From Streptomyces sp. B21-105 (lineage in GTDB: Bacteria > Actinomycetota > Actinomycetes > Streptomycetales > Streptomycetaceae), in the NCBI RefSeq assembly GCF_036898465.1, contig NZ_JARUMJ010000001.1, positions 8,866,001-8,930,000 of the forward strand: 64,000 nt of DNA, in the 5' to 3' direction. The notes under the pieces are model-generated. The model was not told the DNA's origin. It saw only the letters and a program-made list of their open reading frames with translations, and made no database searches. Below, piece by piece: positions 53,458-62,050 of this stretch (its first letter is position 1; each line of letters begins with the position of its first letter). Both the position numbers and the translations under genes were made by a program.

Positions 53458-56091
53458 TCAGGACAGGATCTCGACGTACCCGTCGGTCGCGTGCACGCGG
53501 ATCCGCTGCCCGTCCCGGATCAGCCGAGTGGCCTGCTCCACGCCCACGACGGTCGGCAGACCGTACTCCCGGGCGATCACCGCGCCGTGGGTCATCAGCC
53601 CGCCCACCTCCGTCACGAGGCCCGTGATCCCGACGAACAGCGGCGACCAGCTGGGGTCGGTGTAGGTGGTGACCAGGATGTCGCCCGGCTCGAGGTCGGC
53701 CTGTGCCATGTCGAGGACGACGCGGGCCCTTCCCTCGACGATCCCCGCGGAGACCGGGAGCCCGACCAGGGCGCCGGCGGGCACGTCGTCGCGTCGGTAC
53801 GCCCCGGTGACGGCCTCACCGTCCGAGGTGAGGACCCGGGGCGGCGTCAGCGCGTGGTACGACCGGAACGCGTCCTTGCGCTGCCGGATGAGCCCGCCGT
53901 CGACCTGGTTCGACCTCGAGACGTGGTGGAACTCCTGGAACGTGAGGTAGAAGACGTCCTCCGCAGCGGCGAGCACACCGGCCCGCACGAGGCGTTCGGC
54001 CTCCTTCAACAGGGCCTGCTTGTAGAGGAAGTAGCGGCTGATGATGCCGTACTTGGGATACTCCCGGTACCCGATGAAGGTCCGGACCTGAGCGATCATC
54101 CGCTCGGTCTCGTCCGCCTTCCGGTCGCCGTCCGGCAGAGCCCGCAGGCGTGACAGCACCTCCGCTTCCTTCCGCAGCGCCTTCCGTCGGCCCTCTTCGA
54201 AGCGCCGCGCGGCGGCGCCGGGCTCGATGTTCCTGACGTTGTCGAGGATCACGGGCACGAGTGTGGTGGGGCGTTCGCGCCAACGCGGCCGCGTGATGTC
54301 GATCTCGCCGACGCAGCGCATGCCGTACCGGTCGAGGTACGCCTCGATGGCGGCCCGCGCCTCGGCCCCGCCCGCCAGCCCGCACAGCTCGTCGAGGAAG
54401 TTTTCGTCCCGGACATCCTGCAGGTACGCCACCACGTCCGGATAGGGGCGGATCACGTCGGCGACGTCGAGCAGCGCCAGTCCCATCTCCGACGTGACGT
54501 TGTCGGGGGCGGACAGGGTGAGCGTGTCGGCCGCGTTCTTCTCGCCCAGCCACTCCAGCAGCCTGTCGTTGAGCCACCAGGTGCCCTCCATCGCCACCAT
54601 GATCGCCCGGATGTTCAGCGGGTCGCTCAGGACGCGCTTGTGCTCCTCGAAGGCTTCCGACAGAAAGTCGAACAGCTCCGGCCCGCTCTTCGTGCGGATG
54701 TCGCGCGCCAGGGCGGCGACGGACGCCTCGCTGCGGCCGACCAGTTCGGCCACGACGGCCGGATCGGTCGCGGTCGGGTCGAACTCACCGCCGACCGGCG
54801 GTCCGCCGGGAGCCGTGTCCGGGAGCGACGGGACGAAGTCGTCGAGCTCGAGGACGGTCTCCAACGCATCCCTGGTCAGCGGATCGCCTCGCCCGATGAC
54901 GTCCAGGAGACCGGCGCGGCTCGCCGGTGCGGCCAGACGCGGGGTGACGTCGACGAACAGCCGCCCCCCCGCCTCGTGCATCGGGACCATGGCTGTCAGC
55001 CGCCACATGGACAGCCCCAGAGGCTTCATGGGGTCGGTCATCATCTGCCCGTGACCGACGGAGACGTAGACGTGGTTCTCCCGGTCGCCGGTCTCGCGGT
55101 CGCCGGTCTCGCGGTCGTCGCTCTCACGGTCGGGGACGGGGAACAGCGTCGTGATCGGCCGGCTCTGGACGATCCGGAAGTCGCCGTCGACCAGGCACCA
55201 TTCGATGTCCTGCGGGCGGCCGAAGTGCGCCTCGATCCGCCGCCCGATCCCCGCGAGCCGCACTGCCTGCGCATCCGTCAGCGCCTGCTGTTCCTGCTGC
55301 CGCGGGTCGACGGCCACTTCCCGCGTACCGCCGGCCGGCACGGCGTGCAGGGCCAGGCGCTTCGCGGCGATCGTCCTGGCGACGACCTCGCCGTCCCGTA
55401 CTCTGAAGACGTCCGGGTTCACCAGGCCGGAGACCAGGGCCTCGCCGAGGCCGAAGCCGGCGTCCACGGTGGCGACCTTCCGGTTGCCGGTCACGGGGTC
55501 GGCCGTGAACAGGATGCCGGACGCCTCCGGGAAGACCATCTGCTGCACGACCACAGCCATGTGGACCGTACGGTGGTCGATGCCGTTCCGCATGCGGTAC
55601 ACCACGGCTCGCTCGGTGAACAGCGAGGCCCAGCACCGGCTGACGTGCTCGAGGACCGCCGCCGGCCCCACGACGTTCAGATAGGTGTCCTGCTGGCCGG
55701 CGAAGGACGCCGTCGGAAGGTCCTCCGCCGTCGCGCTGGACCGAACGGCACAGGCGACCCGCTCGCCCAGCTCGGCGAGCGCGCCGGTGATCTCCTCGGC
55801 CAGCTCGCCCGGAACGACGATCCCTTCGACGGTCCGGCGGATCTCCGCACTCAGCGTGCGGATCTGCTCCCCGTCCTCCGGGGCCAGACGCGACAGCCGA
55901 TCGAGCCGATCGTCCATCGCCGGCGCCTGCTCCATGATCCGGCGGAAGGCGTCCGTCGTCACGCAGAAGCCGGCCGGCACGCGGACGCCCTCGATCCGGG
56001 ACAGCGCGCCGAGGTTGGCGCCCTTGCCGCCGACGGCCGCGATCCGCGTCTCGTCGACATCGTGAAGATTCCGCACGTACTGCCCGTTCAT
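53458..56091 (-). CDS. rph: Rifampin phosphotransferase (rifamycin-inactivating)
   Basis: The 877-residue enzyme matches rifampin phosphotransferases, which use ATP to phosphorylate the C21 hydroxyl of rifamycins. The N-terminal ATP-grasp domain begins AAVGGKGANLGALSRIEGVRVPAGFCVTT and contains FTADPVTGNR. A central rifamycin-binding domain is mostly helical. The C-terminal swivel domain has the catalytic His at about residue 835 in GGLMTHGAVIAREYGLP. ATG 56091 follows GGAAGG. Length is about ten residues above typical Rph (about 867), partly explained by a DRETG repeat between domains. PEP synthase is excluded by the opening and length. Confidence 0.92.
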   Translation of the reverse strand: MNGQYVRNLHDVDETRIAAVGGKGANLGALSRIEGVRVPAGFCVTTDAFRRIMEQAPAMDDRLDRLSRLAPEDGEQIRTLSAEIRRTVEGIVVPGELAEEITGALAELGERVACAVRSSATAEDLPTASFAGQQDTYLNVVGPAAVLEHVSRCWASLFTERAVVYRMRNGIDHRTVHMAVVVQQMVFPEASGILFTADPVTGNRKVATVDAGFGLGEALVSGLVNPDVFRVRDGEVVARTIAAKRLALHAVPAGGTREVAVDPRQQEQQALTDAQAVRLAGIGRRIEAHFGRPQDIEWCLVDGDFRIVQSRPITTLFPVPDRESDDRETGDRETGDRENHVYVSVGHGQMMTDPMKPLGLSMWRLTAMVPMHEAGGRLFVDVTPRLAAPASRAGLLDVIGRGDPLTRDALETVLELDDFVPSLPDTAPGGPPVGGEFDPTATDPAVVAELVGRSEASVAALARDIRTKSGPELFDFLSEAFEEHKRVLSDPLNIRAIMVAMEGTWWLNDRLLEWLGEKNAADTLTLSAPDNVTSEMGLALLDVADVIRPYPDVVAYLQDVRDENFLDELCGLAGGAEARAAIEAYLDRYGMRCVGEIDITRPRWRERPTTLVPVILDNVRNIEPGAAARRFEEGRRKALRKEAEVLSRLRALPDGDRKADETERMIAQVRTFIGYREYPKYGIISRYFLYKQALLKEAERLVRAGVLAAAEDVFYLTFQEFHHVSRSNQVDGGLIRQRKDAFRSYHALTPPRVLTSDGEAVTGAYRRDDVPAGALVGLPVSAGIVEGRARVVLDMAQADLEPGDILVTTYTDPSWSPLFVGITGLVTEVGGLMTHGAVIAREYGLPTVVGVEQATRLIRDGQRIRVHATDGYVEILS
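55082..55126 (-). repeat. Fifteen-base tandem repeat within rph
   Basis: Two exact copies and one diverged copy of CGGTCGCCGGTCTCG lie in the rph frame and encode DRETG-type units. They fall at the boundary between the ATP-grasp and rifamycin-binding domains, where a linker would be expected. In-frame copy changes would lengthen or shorten the linker by five residues. Confidence 0.85.
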
Positions 56092-56289
56092 CGCTGTGCC
56101 TTCCGAAGCGGTCGTGTCCCGTCGCACCGAACCGGCCGATCGAACCCACGGCCCGGACTCCCTCGACCGCCGTGCCGGTCCCCCCGACGGTCCGACGTCA
56201 TGGTGTTCTCCGAACGTCGACGACTCACGCACGTCGTGCCCTCGTTTCCGCAGGTTGTGGCCTTGGCCGACGATTTTGCGGCATCACCC

Positions 56290-56309
56290 GGGCCTTGCCG
56301 CAAGTCCCC
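56290..56309 (-). promoter_or_regulatory. Rifamycin-associated-element-like palindrome upstream of rph
   Basis: GGGCCTTGCCGCAAGTCCCC contains the inverted repeat CTTGC-C-GCAAG with GGGC/TCCC flanks. Read on the rph strand it closely resembles the RAE inverted repeat described upstream of rifamycin-inactivation genes in Streptomyces and related bacteria (compared from memory). It lies about 200 bases upstream of the rph start, which suggests rifamycin-inducible expression. Confidence 0.7.
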
Positions 56310-56329
56310 CGGTGCGCTATACGTTGAGA

Positions 56330-56357
56330 AGGGCAAGGAGAAGGTTCTCCTTGCCCT
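56330..56357 (-). terminator. Hairpin terminator after the DUF1772 gene
   Basis: AGGGCAAGGAGAA (56330-56342) pairs perfectly with TTCTCCTTGCCCT (56345-56357) with only two unpaired bases. It lies 40 bases past the stop of the minus-strand gene and insulates rph. Confidence 0.75.
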
Positions 56358-56396
56358 CGTCTCTTTCCGGGCGCCGAACTCCGAGCGGTTTCGGCA

Positions 56397-56843
56397 TCAG
56401 GTGAGGGCGGCGACGAGCAGGGTGAAAGCGGCGATGATGACGGCGACGCGGACGTAGTGGAAGCGGTTCCAGCGGTTCAGCTGCTCCTTCCAGTCGGCGG
56501 GCCGGTTCTCGGGGGTCCACGCCTTGTTCCGGTTGTTGATCGGGACGAGCAGCAGGATCGACATGACCACGCTGAGGATCAGCAGTCCGGCGGCGCTGAC
56601 GACGAGGTGGGTGCCCCCGTGATGCCATCCGGCGACGGCCCAGACCGCGACGAGGACGAGCGAGCCGATGTACCAGACCGGCATGACCGCGCCGAGCATG
56701 CGGCCCCCGTGAGCATGGCCGAGGTTGCGGCTGTCCTCAGGGAGTGCGTTGAGGATCGGGTTGATGACGAAGGCGACGCTGAACTCCACCCCCACCATCA
56801 CGCCGATGACCACGGTGGTGAACACCTCGAGTGCGTTGAGCAT
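56397..56843 (-). CDS. DUF1772 / anthrone-oxygenase-like membrane protein
   Basis: The 148-residue protein has four hydrophobic helices. It has the family features EFSVAFVINPILNALPED at the N-terminus, NNRNKAWTPENRPADWKEQLNRWNRFHYVR between helices three and four, and a hydrophobic end. Members include fungal anthrone oxygenases, but most bacterial ones are uncharacterised. It is divergent from a TetR gene, with a palindromic operator 18 bases before its start, so the TetR protein very likely represses it. Confidence 0.85.
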   Translation of the reverse strand: MLNALEVFTTVVIGVMVGVEFSVAFVINPILNALPEDSRNLGHAHGGRMLGAVMPVWYIGSLVLVAVWAVAGWHHGGTHLVVSAAGLLILSVVMSILLLVPINNRNKAWTPENRPADWKEQLNRWNRFHYVRVAVIIAAFTLLVAALT

Positions 56844-56860
56844 GACGACCCCTCCAAGGA

Positions 56861-56926
56861 TCTAGCAGTGCTAGATGATGAGGCAACGCTAGTACTACTG
56901 CCGCTCGATTGTCTAGCGGTGCTAGA
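56861..56926. promoter_or_regulatory. Pair of TetR operator palindromes
   Basis: TCTAGCAGTGCTAGA (56861-56875, perfect 7-base arms) and TCTAGCGGTGCTAGA (56912-56926, one mismatch) occur 51 bases apart between the divergent DUF1772 and TetR genes. Their near identity and placement next to each start mark them as the operators of the TetR-family repressor, controlling both genes. Confidence 0.85.
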
Positions 56927-56934
56927 ATCGTGGC

Positions 56935-57519
56935 ATGTCGGTACAGGAACGCAAGGAGCGCGAACGGGCGGTCCGTGAACGCCTCATCGTGGCGACGGCC
57001 CGGGAACTCGCCGAGCAGCAGGGCTGGGACGCGGTCACCACCCGCCGGCTCGCCGAGCGCATCGAATACAGCCAGCCCGTCCTCTACAGCCACTTCCGCG
57101 GTAAGCGCGAGATCATCGGCGCCGTCGCCCTCGAGGGCGCCACCGAGATGGCCGCGGCGCTGCGGGCCGCTGCCTCCGCCGCCGCCGCGGACGGCCCGCG
57201 CGCCCGGGTCACCGCCCTGGCCCGCGCCTACCTCGACTTCGCTGAAGGCAACCCGGCGGTCTACGACGCCCTGTTCCAGCTCGACGGCGGTCTGGCGTAC
57301 GCGCGGGAGAACACCCCGGAACCTCTCAAGGACGCCTTCGCCGCCCTGCTGGAGTGCCTGGGCGAGGTCGCCGGGGACGGCGTCCACCCGGGACTGTTCA
57401 CCGAGGTGTTCTGGGCGTCCCTGCACGGGATCGCGACCCTGACCCGGGCGGAACGGCTACCGCCGGAGCTCACCGGGCAAAGGGTTGAGCTGCTGGTCGG
57501 CCGGCTCGCCGTGCTCTGA
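56935..57519 (+). CDS. TetR-family transcriptional repressor
   Basis: The 194-residue protein has an N-terminal helix-turn-helix (IVATARELAEQQGWDAVTTRRLAERIEYSQPVLYSHFRGKREII) of classical TetR type. The ligand-binding domain is helical and includes LARAYLDFAEGNPAVYDALF, the TetR_C_33-like pattern. ATG 56935 lies nine bases from an operator palindrome, so it is probably autoregulated. The ligand is unknown. Confidence 0.9.
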   Translation: MSVQERKERERAVRERLIVATARELAEQQGWDAVTTRRLAERIEYSQPVLYSHFRGKREIIGAVALEGATEMAAALRAAASAAAADGPRARVTALARAYLDFAEGNPAVYDALFQLDGGLAYARENTPEPLKDAFAALLECLGEVAGDGVHPGLFTEVFWASLHGIATLTRAERLPPELTGQRVELLVGRLAVL

Positions 57520-57929
57520 CAGGCCGCAGCTGTACGAGGACGGGGCCGTGACGGCGCGCCGGACAGTCTGCGCTTCTGCCCCAACAGCGGCGACTACGGA
57601 TCGGGTCCCCTGGGCGCGTTCTTCTGCAACGACCCACACCCACTTCGAAACCTACGGCGCGCAGCAGATCGCCGCACTGGTCGCCGGTGACGTACGCCGG
57701 CAGAACCTGCCGCTCGCGGGGTACCTCAGGTAGCGCCGGTCAGCCGCGGCTACCTCCGGTCCGGTGCGACGGCCGCCGGTCCGCGGCGCCGGACCGGCGG
57801 CGCGGGCGCAGGTGGGACCCCAGGGCCGCCGAGTTCCCGCCGGCCCCGGGCCCGCGCGCCGATTCCGGGGGCGCGGCTTAGTCTGTTGCCGGGGGGCATT
57901 CGGGTGAATCGCGCACCGAGAGGCCCCTG
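57520..57929. other. Intergenic region with possible gene debris and promoter of the GH15 gene
   Basis: The 410 bases contain no full gene. An 82-codon frame (57485-57733) ends in HFETYGAQQIAALVAGDVRRQNLPLAGYLR, which looks protein-like and may be the end of a lost gene, but I do not recognise it. GTTG at 57885-57888 and GGGTGA at 57901-57906 sit 13 bases apart shortly before 57930 and loosely resemble a SigB-type promoter. Confidence 0.35.
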
Positions 57930-59795
57930 ATGGACGACTACCCACTGATCGAGAACCACGGCCTCATCGGTGACCTGCAGACCGCGGCGCTGGTGACCAC
58001 CGACGGCAGCGTCGACTGGCTCTGCGTCCCGAGGTTCGACTCGCCCAGCGTGTTCGGCGCACTGCTGGACAAGGACAAGGGCGGACACTGCACGATCCGG
58101 CCGCAGTACCCGGCCTACGCGACCAAGCAGCTGTACCTTCCCGACACGGCGATCCTGATCACCAGGTTCATGACCGAGGCGGGCGCCGGCGAGGTGATCG
58201 ACTTCATGCCCGTGACCGGCGCGTCGGTCACCGAGAGCCACCGGCTCGTGCGCATGGTTCGTTGCGTCCGCGGCAGGATGTCGTTCGAGGTCGAGGTCGA
58301 GCCGCGGTTCGACTACGGCCGCAAGAGCCACCGGCTGCACATCAGCGAGCACGGGGCGGTGTTCGTCTCGGAGGACGGCGCGGAGCTCACGGTGCATCCC
58401 GTCCGCCAGCCGGACGACGCGCGGCTGCTCGATCTGCTCACCGACCGGCGGGAAGCCCTGCACTTCACCCTGACCCTGGAGGCGGGCCAGGAGCGCGGGC
58501 TGATGCTGGAGTCGTCCGCCGACGGCCCGCCCCGGGAGATGCGCCTGGACGAGTACGGCCGGCTCTTCGACGAGACGGTCGCGTTCTGGCGTTCCTGGCT
58601 GCGTCAGTCGCGCTATACGGGGCGCTGGCGCGAGACCGTGGAGCGTTCCGCCATCACGCTGAAGCTGATGACCTTCGCGCCGACGGGTGCCCTGGTGGCC
58701 GCGCCGACGGCCGCACTGCCCGAGCAGCTGGGGGGCGAGCGCAACTGGGACTACCGGTTCACCTGGATCCGTGACGCGTCGTTCTCGGTGTACGCCCTGC
58801 TCGGGCTGGGTTTCACCGACGAGGCCCGGGCGTTCATCCAGTGGCTCGCCGACCGGGTCGGGGAACGCGCGGGCAAGGACGGTGACACCGGTCCGCTGAA
58901 CATCATGTACGCGGTGGACGGCTCCTCCGAGCTGGCCGAGACGACGCTCGACCACTGGGAGGGCTATGCGGGTTCCGCCCCGGTGCGCATCGGCAACGGC
59001 GCCGCCACACAACTCCAGCTGGACATCTACGGAGAGGCGCTCGACAGCATCTTCTTCGCGCACCGGCACGGTCTGCAGGTGGGACACCGGGGATGGCGGG
59101 CGCTGCTGACCAACCTCGACTGGCTGGTCGACCACTGGGACCAGGCCGAGGAGGGCCTGTGGGAGACCCGCGGCGGCCGCGAGGACTTCACCTACGGCCG
59201 GGTGATGTCCTGGGTGGCCTTCGACCGTGCGCTGCGGCTCGCCGAGTCCAACGGCCGGCCGGCCGGCGTGGAACGCTGGCGCGGCGCCCGGGACGACTGC
59301 TACGAGCAGGTCATGGCCAAGGGGTGGAACGAAGGACGTCAGGCCTTCGTCCAGCACTACGGCAGTGACGTGCTCGACTCCTCGCTGCTGCGCATGTCGA
59401 CGGTCGGGTTCATCACCCCCGAGGACCCCTTGTGGTCCGCGACCCTCGACGCCATGGAGGAGGAACTCGTCAGCGACAGCCTGGTCTACCGCTACAACCC
59501 CGAGGCCTCACCCGACGGTCTGCGCGGCTCCGAAGGCACGTTCTCGCTGTGCACCTTCATGTACGTCGACGCCCTGGCGCGAGCGGGTCGCACCGAGAAG
59601 GCACGGCTCGTGTTCGAGAAGATGATGGGGTACGCGAACCATCTGGGCCTGTACTCGGAGGAGATCGACCCGACGGGCCGTCAACTGGGCAACTTTCCGC
59701 AGGCGTTCACCCATCTCGCCCTCATCGACGCGGCCATCACCCTGGACGCCGCGCTCACCCGCTCCAGCGCCGTGCCGGGCGTCGCGGGCCGGTGA
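57930..59795 (+). CDS. GH15 family glucoamylase/trehalase-like enzyme
   Basis: The 621-residue cytoplasmic protein has the bacterial GH15 layout. An N-terminal beta-sandwich (YPLIENHGLIGDLQTAALVTTDGSVDWLCVPRFDSPSVFGALLD) precedes an (alpha/alpha)6 barrel. Likely catalytic glutamates are in AEEGLWETRGGREDFTYG and GLYSEEIDPTGRQLGNFPQAFTHL. The RNWDYRFTWIRDASF motif binds substrate. Actinobacterial members of this subgroup are often alpha,alpha-trehalases, so trehalose is as likely as maltodextrin. ATG 57930 opens the frame. It stands alone with its own promoter region. Confidence 0.9.
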   Translation: MDDYPLIENHGLIGDLQTAALVTTDGSVDWLCVPRFDSPSVFGALLDKDKGGHCTIRPQYPAYATKQLYLPDTAILITRFMTEAGAGEVIDFMPVTGASVTESHRLVRMVRCVRGRMSFEVEVEPRFDYGRKSHRLHISEHGAVFVSEDGAELTVHPVRQPDDARLLDLLTDRREALHFTLTLEAGQERGLMLESSADGPPREMRLDEYGRLFDETVAFWRSWLRQSRYTGRWRETVERSAITLKLMTFAPTGALVAAPTAALPEQLGGERNWDYRFTWIRDASFSVYALLGLGFTDEARAFIQWLADRVGERAGKDGDTGPLNIMYAVDGSSELAETTLDHWEGYAGSAPVRIGNGAATQLQLDIYGEALDSIFFAHRHGLQVGHRGWRALLTNLDWLVDHWDQAEEGLWETRGGREDFTYGRVMSWVAFDRALRLAESNGRPAGVERWRGARDDCYEQVMAKGWNEGRQAFVQHYGSDVLDSSLLRMSTVGFITPEDPLWSATLDAMEEELVSDSLVYRYNPEASPDGLRGSEGTFSLCTFMYVDALARAGRTEKARLVFEKMMGYANHLGLYSEEIDPTGRQLGNFPQAFTHLALIDAAITLDAALTRSSAVPGVAGR

Positions 59796-59864
59796 ACCTC
59801 CCCGGTCACGGCACCGGCTCACCCGCTCGCCCCCTCCGGCCCGGCCGCCGTCACGCGTGTGGTG

Positions 59865-60704
59865 TCAGCCGCCGGTGGCGAAGCCGGGGAAGAGGGTCAT
59901 CCCGCCGTCCACGAAGAGCGTGGTGCCCACCACGTAGTCCATGAGATCGGAGGCGAGGCCCACGACGGCGTGGGCGATGTCCTCGGGGTCGCCGACGCGG
60001 TCGTAGGGGATCAGCCGCAGAAGGTCCTCGCGGGCCTCGGGAGTGTCCCAGGCGCTGCGGTTGATGGGCGTCCTGACGGCCCCCGGGGCGACGGCGTTCA
60101 CGCGGATCTTCTTCGGCGCGAGTTCCTGGGCGAGAGTCTCCATCATCATCTGCACACCGCCCTTGGAGGCGGCGTAGTTGACGTGCCCGGCCCACGGGAT
60201 GACCTGGTGCACGGAGCTCATGCAGATGATCTTGCCGGCTGCGCGCGACACCTCGGGGACGACCCCTCGGCGCAGGAACTCCTTCGTCGCCTCCCGCGCA
60301 CACAGGAACTGCCCGGTCAGGTTGACGTCGAGGACCTTGTGCCACTGGGCGAGCGTCATCTCGGTGAACGCGGCGTCCTGCTGCATCCCGGCGTTGGCGA
60401 CGAGGATGTCGATCGTGCCGAACTCCTCGACCATCCGGTTCGTCATGTCGACGACCTGGTCCTCGTCGGAGACGTCCGCCCGGTAGGCGGCCGCTCGCAC
60501 CCCGAAGGACGTGATCTCCTCCACCACCTTGTCGGCCTCTTCCCGGCCGGACACGTAGTTCACGACCACGTCGGCTCCGGCCCGGCCCAGCGCGACCGCG
60601 GTCGCCAGCCCGATCCCGGAGTTGGCGCCGGTGACGAGTGCCTTCTGGCCTTTGAGCAGGTGGGCGGGGATCACGTCACGGGGCGCACCCTCGGTCGGAC
60701 TCAC
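59865..60704 (-). CDS. Short-chain dehydrogenase (glucose 1-dehydrogenase-like)
   Basis: The 279-residue SDR has [26 protein letters not shown] for cofactor binding, the NAG motif, a catalytic serine in MSSVHQ and YAASKGG. The basic YVSGR after the second strand favours NADP. It is the glucose dehydrogenase-like type with the ending VVGTTLFVDGGMTLFPGF. GTG 60704 is chosen because GGAGGAG lies nine bases upstream; the frame is open to 60749. No operon partner is evident. Confidence 0.85.
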   Translation of the reverse strand: MSPTEGAPRDVIPAHLLKGQKALVTGANSGIGLATAVALGRAGADVVVNYVSGREEADKVVEEITSFGVRAAAYRADVSDEDQVVDMTNRMVEEFGTIDILVANAGMQQDAAFTEMTLAQWHKVLDVNLTGQFLCAREATKEFLRRGVVPEVSRAAGKIICMSSVHQVIPWAGHVNYAASKGGVQMMMETLAQELAPKKIRVNAVAPGAVRTPINRSAWDTPEAREDLLRLIPYDRVGDPEDIAHAVVGLASDLMDYVVGTTLFVDGGMTLFPGFATGG

Positions 60705-60933
60705 GATGACGGTCTCCTCCACTGCGCGGCCGGGGCTTCCGGGGCTCACCTCACGGCTCCGGGGTCAGACATTCACCCAAGCACCGCGGTCGCGCGGGCG
60801 CGCGCCGTGGGGAGCCGTCTGGGGCCGACCGGGGGAGGAGGTTCGCTCACCGGAAGACGGGTGCCCGGTACCGGCCGGCCCAGTCGTGCCACCAGGCGGT
60901 CGCCCCCGCAGCGTCACCACGTCATATCCGGCC

Positions 60934-61221
60934 CTAGTCGAGAAGCCGGCGCTTCTGTGCTGCGAACTCCTCCTCGGTGAGGACGCCTTGAGCCTTGAGG
61001 TCGGCGAGTTGCCTGAGCTGGTCGATCTTGGCCGTCATGTCGTCGACGTGCGACTGCGGGGCGGCGGGGGCGGACGTGGCGGCCTGCTGGTCGGCGGCCG
61101 TGCGGGCGTCGTCCTGCTCGGCCCACCGGCCCGCCTGCCGCCTGGATACGCGGTTGGACACCGCGGTGGCCGTTCCCGAGATCACGGCGGTGCGGGCCAC
61201 TCCGCGAAGAAGTCCTGGCAT
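60934..61221 (-). CDS. SHOCT-domain small protein
   Basis: The 95-residue protein ends in a SHOCT domain (DDMTAKIDQLRQLADLKAQGVLTEEEFAAQKRRLL), a short helical oligomerisation motif. The N-terminal part (MPGLLRGVARTAVISGTATAVSNRVSRRQ) is amphipathic and often seen next to DUF6325 genes. ATG 61221 is preferred because GGAG lies nine bases upstream; ATG 61230 is three codons longer. It follows the DUF6325 gene in the same direction. Confidence 0.87.
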   Translation of the reverse strand: MPGLLRGVARTAVISGTATAVSNRVSRRQAGRWAEQDDARTAADQQAATSAPAAPQSHVDDMTAKIDQLRQLADLKAQGVLTEEEFAAQKRRLLD

Positions 61222-61289
61222 GTCACTCATCTCCCCTGGATCATTGCGAGGCCGGGACGCGCCGTGAGGGCGGCGCGGGCAGTGTCGGT

Positions 61290-61754
61290 TCAGCGGGCGG
61301 CCGCGGTTCCGCCGGGAGGAGGCGCCGGCTCGGTGGCGTCCAGTGACGCCAGCAAGGCGTCCACGGGGATGCGTCCCCCGGCCACCACCTGAGCGCCACC
61401 GCGCCGTAGGGCACGCGCCAGCGGAGCGGCCCACAGGTTCTCGTACACGACGACGGCCGCGGAGTTCCCGGGCTCCAGCGCGGCGCCGGCCTCGTCCAGG
61501 TCGCCCTGGTCCAGCAGACCGGAGGAGGCTCCCTCGAACACCGTCAGTTCGGCCTGGTCCTCGAGCTCCCTGAATTCGAGCGCGGCGACCGATCCGTCGG
61601 CGCCCTTCTGAAGGAAGACGAGGTCGAGGATGCGGATGACGCCGTCCTCGACCAGTTCGACGAGCAGGGGCATGCCCTCGCCCGTCATACGGCTTCCGGG
61701 GAACTCGACGATCAGATAGTCGACGGGCCCCATGTCCGCGACGTCCTGGTGCAT
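61290..61754 (-). CDS. DUF6325-family protein
   Basis: The 154-residue protein has the family pattern MGPVDYLIVEFPGSRMTGEGMPLLVELVEDGVIRILDLVFLQKGADG, then GLLDQGDLDEAGAALEPGNSAAVVVYENLWAAPLARALRRGGAQ. It is soluble and acidic. The function is unknown; it usually travels with SHOCT-domain genes, as here. ATG 61754 follows GAGGAG; a GTG at 61760 is an alternative. It is divergent from glpF and the Cys-rich frame. Confidence 0.85.
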   Translation of the reverse strand: MHQDVADMGPVDYLIVEFPGSRMTGEGMPLLVELVEDGVIRILDLVFLQKGADGSVAALEFRELEDQAELTVFEGASSGLLDQGDLDEAGAALEPGNSAAVVVYENLWAAPLARALRRGGAQVVAGGRIPVDALLASLDATEPAPPPGGTAAAR

Positions 61755-61875
61755 GGCCACTCCTCAGCGGTGGGTCCGGCCCCGGCCGTCTCCCGCTGCG
61801 GCGCCGGTCGCCCGCGCTCGGGTCCGGGGACGGTCCTGCTCTCCAGCCATTGCAGCACTCGGGCAAGGGGCCTGC

Positions 61876-61953
61876 ATGTCCTGCATGCCCTGTATGTGCT
61901 GCAAGTGCTGCAAGTGCTGCAAGTGCTGCATACCCGATATGTTCCCAATATGA
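61876..61953 (+). CDS. Possible Cys-rich microprotein upstream of glpF
   Basis: A 25-codon frame with a good ribosome binding site (AAGGGG five bases before the ATG at 61876) encodes MSCMPCMCC, three KCC units and the end IPDMFPI, stopping at TGA 61951-61953. Ten of 25 residues are cysteine, in CC pairs separated by lysine, as in small metal-binding proteins. The KCC units come from a 9-base tandem repeat (GTGCTGCAA, about four copies, 61896-61931). It may be a metallothionein-like microprotein, a leader peptide controlling glpF, or a chance frame in a repeat. Confidence 0.4.
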   Translation: MSCMPCMCCKCCKCCKCCIPDMFPI

Positions 61954-62050
61954 CTGCCCGGGCGGTTTGTCGATGATCGTCCTATCCTGTTGTGCGGGAG
62001 AGCTCCAGCAGTCGACGTGCCGGCTCCGCGCCGGCGGGAAGTGGGCGTCC

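Noticed and set aside
53458..56091. Phosphoenolpyruvate synthase as the identity of this gene
   Set aside because: Domain order is ATP-grasp, a long unrelated middle domain, then the swivel His domain, with no PEP-utilising TIM barrel at the end; this is the rifampin phosphotransferase layout.
61712..61948. Minus-strand Cys/Thr-rich frame over the 9-base repeat
   Set aside because: It overlaps the start of the DUF6325 gene, has no ribosome binding site and its repeats are the complement of the same tandem array.
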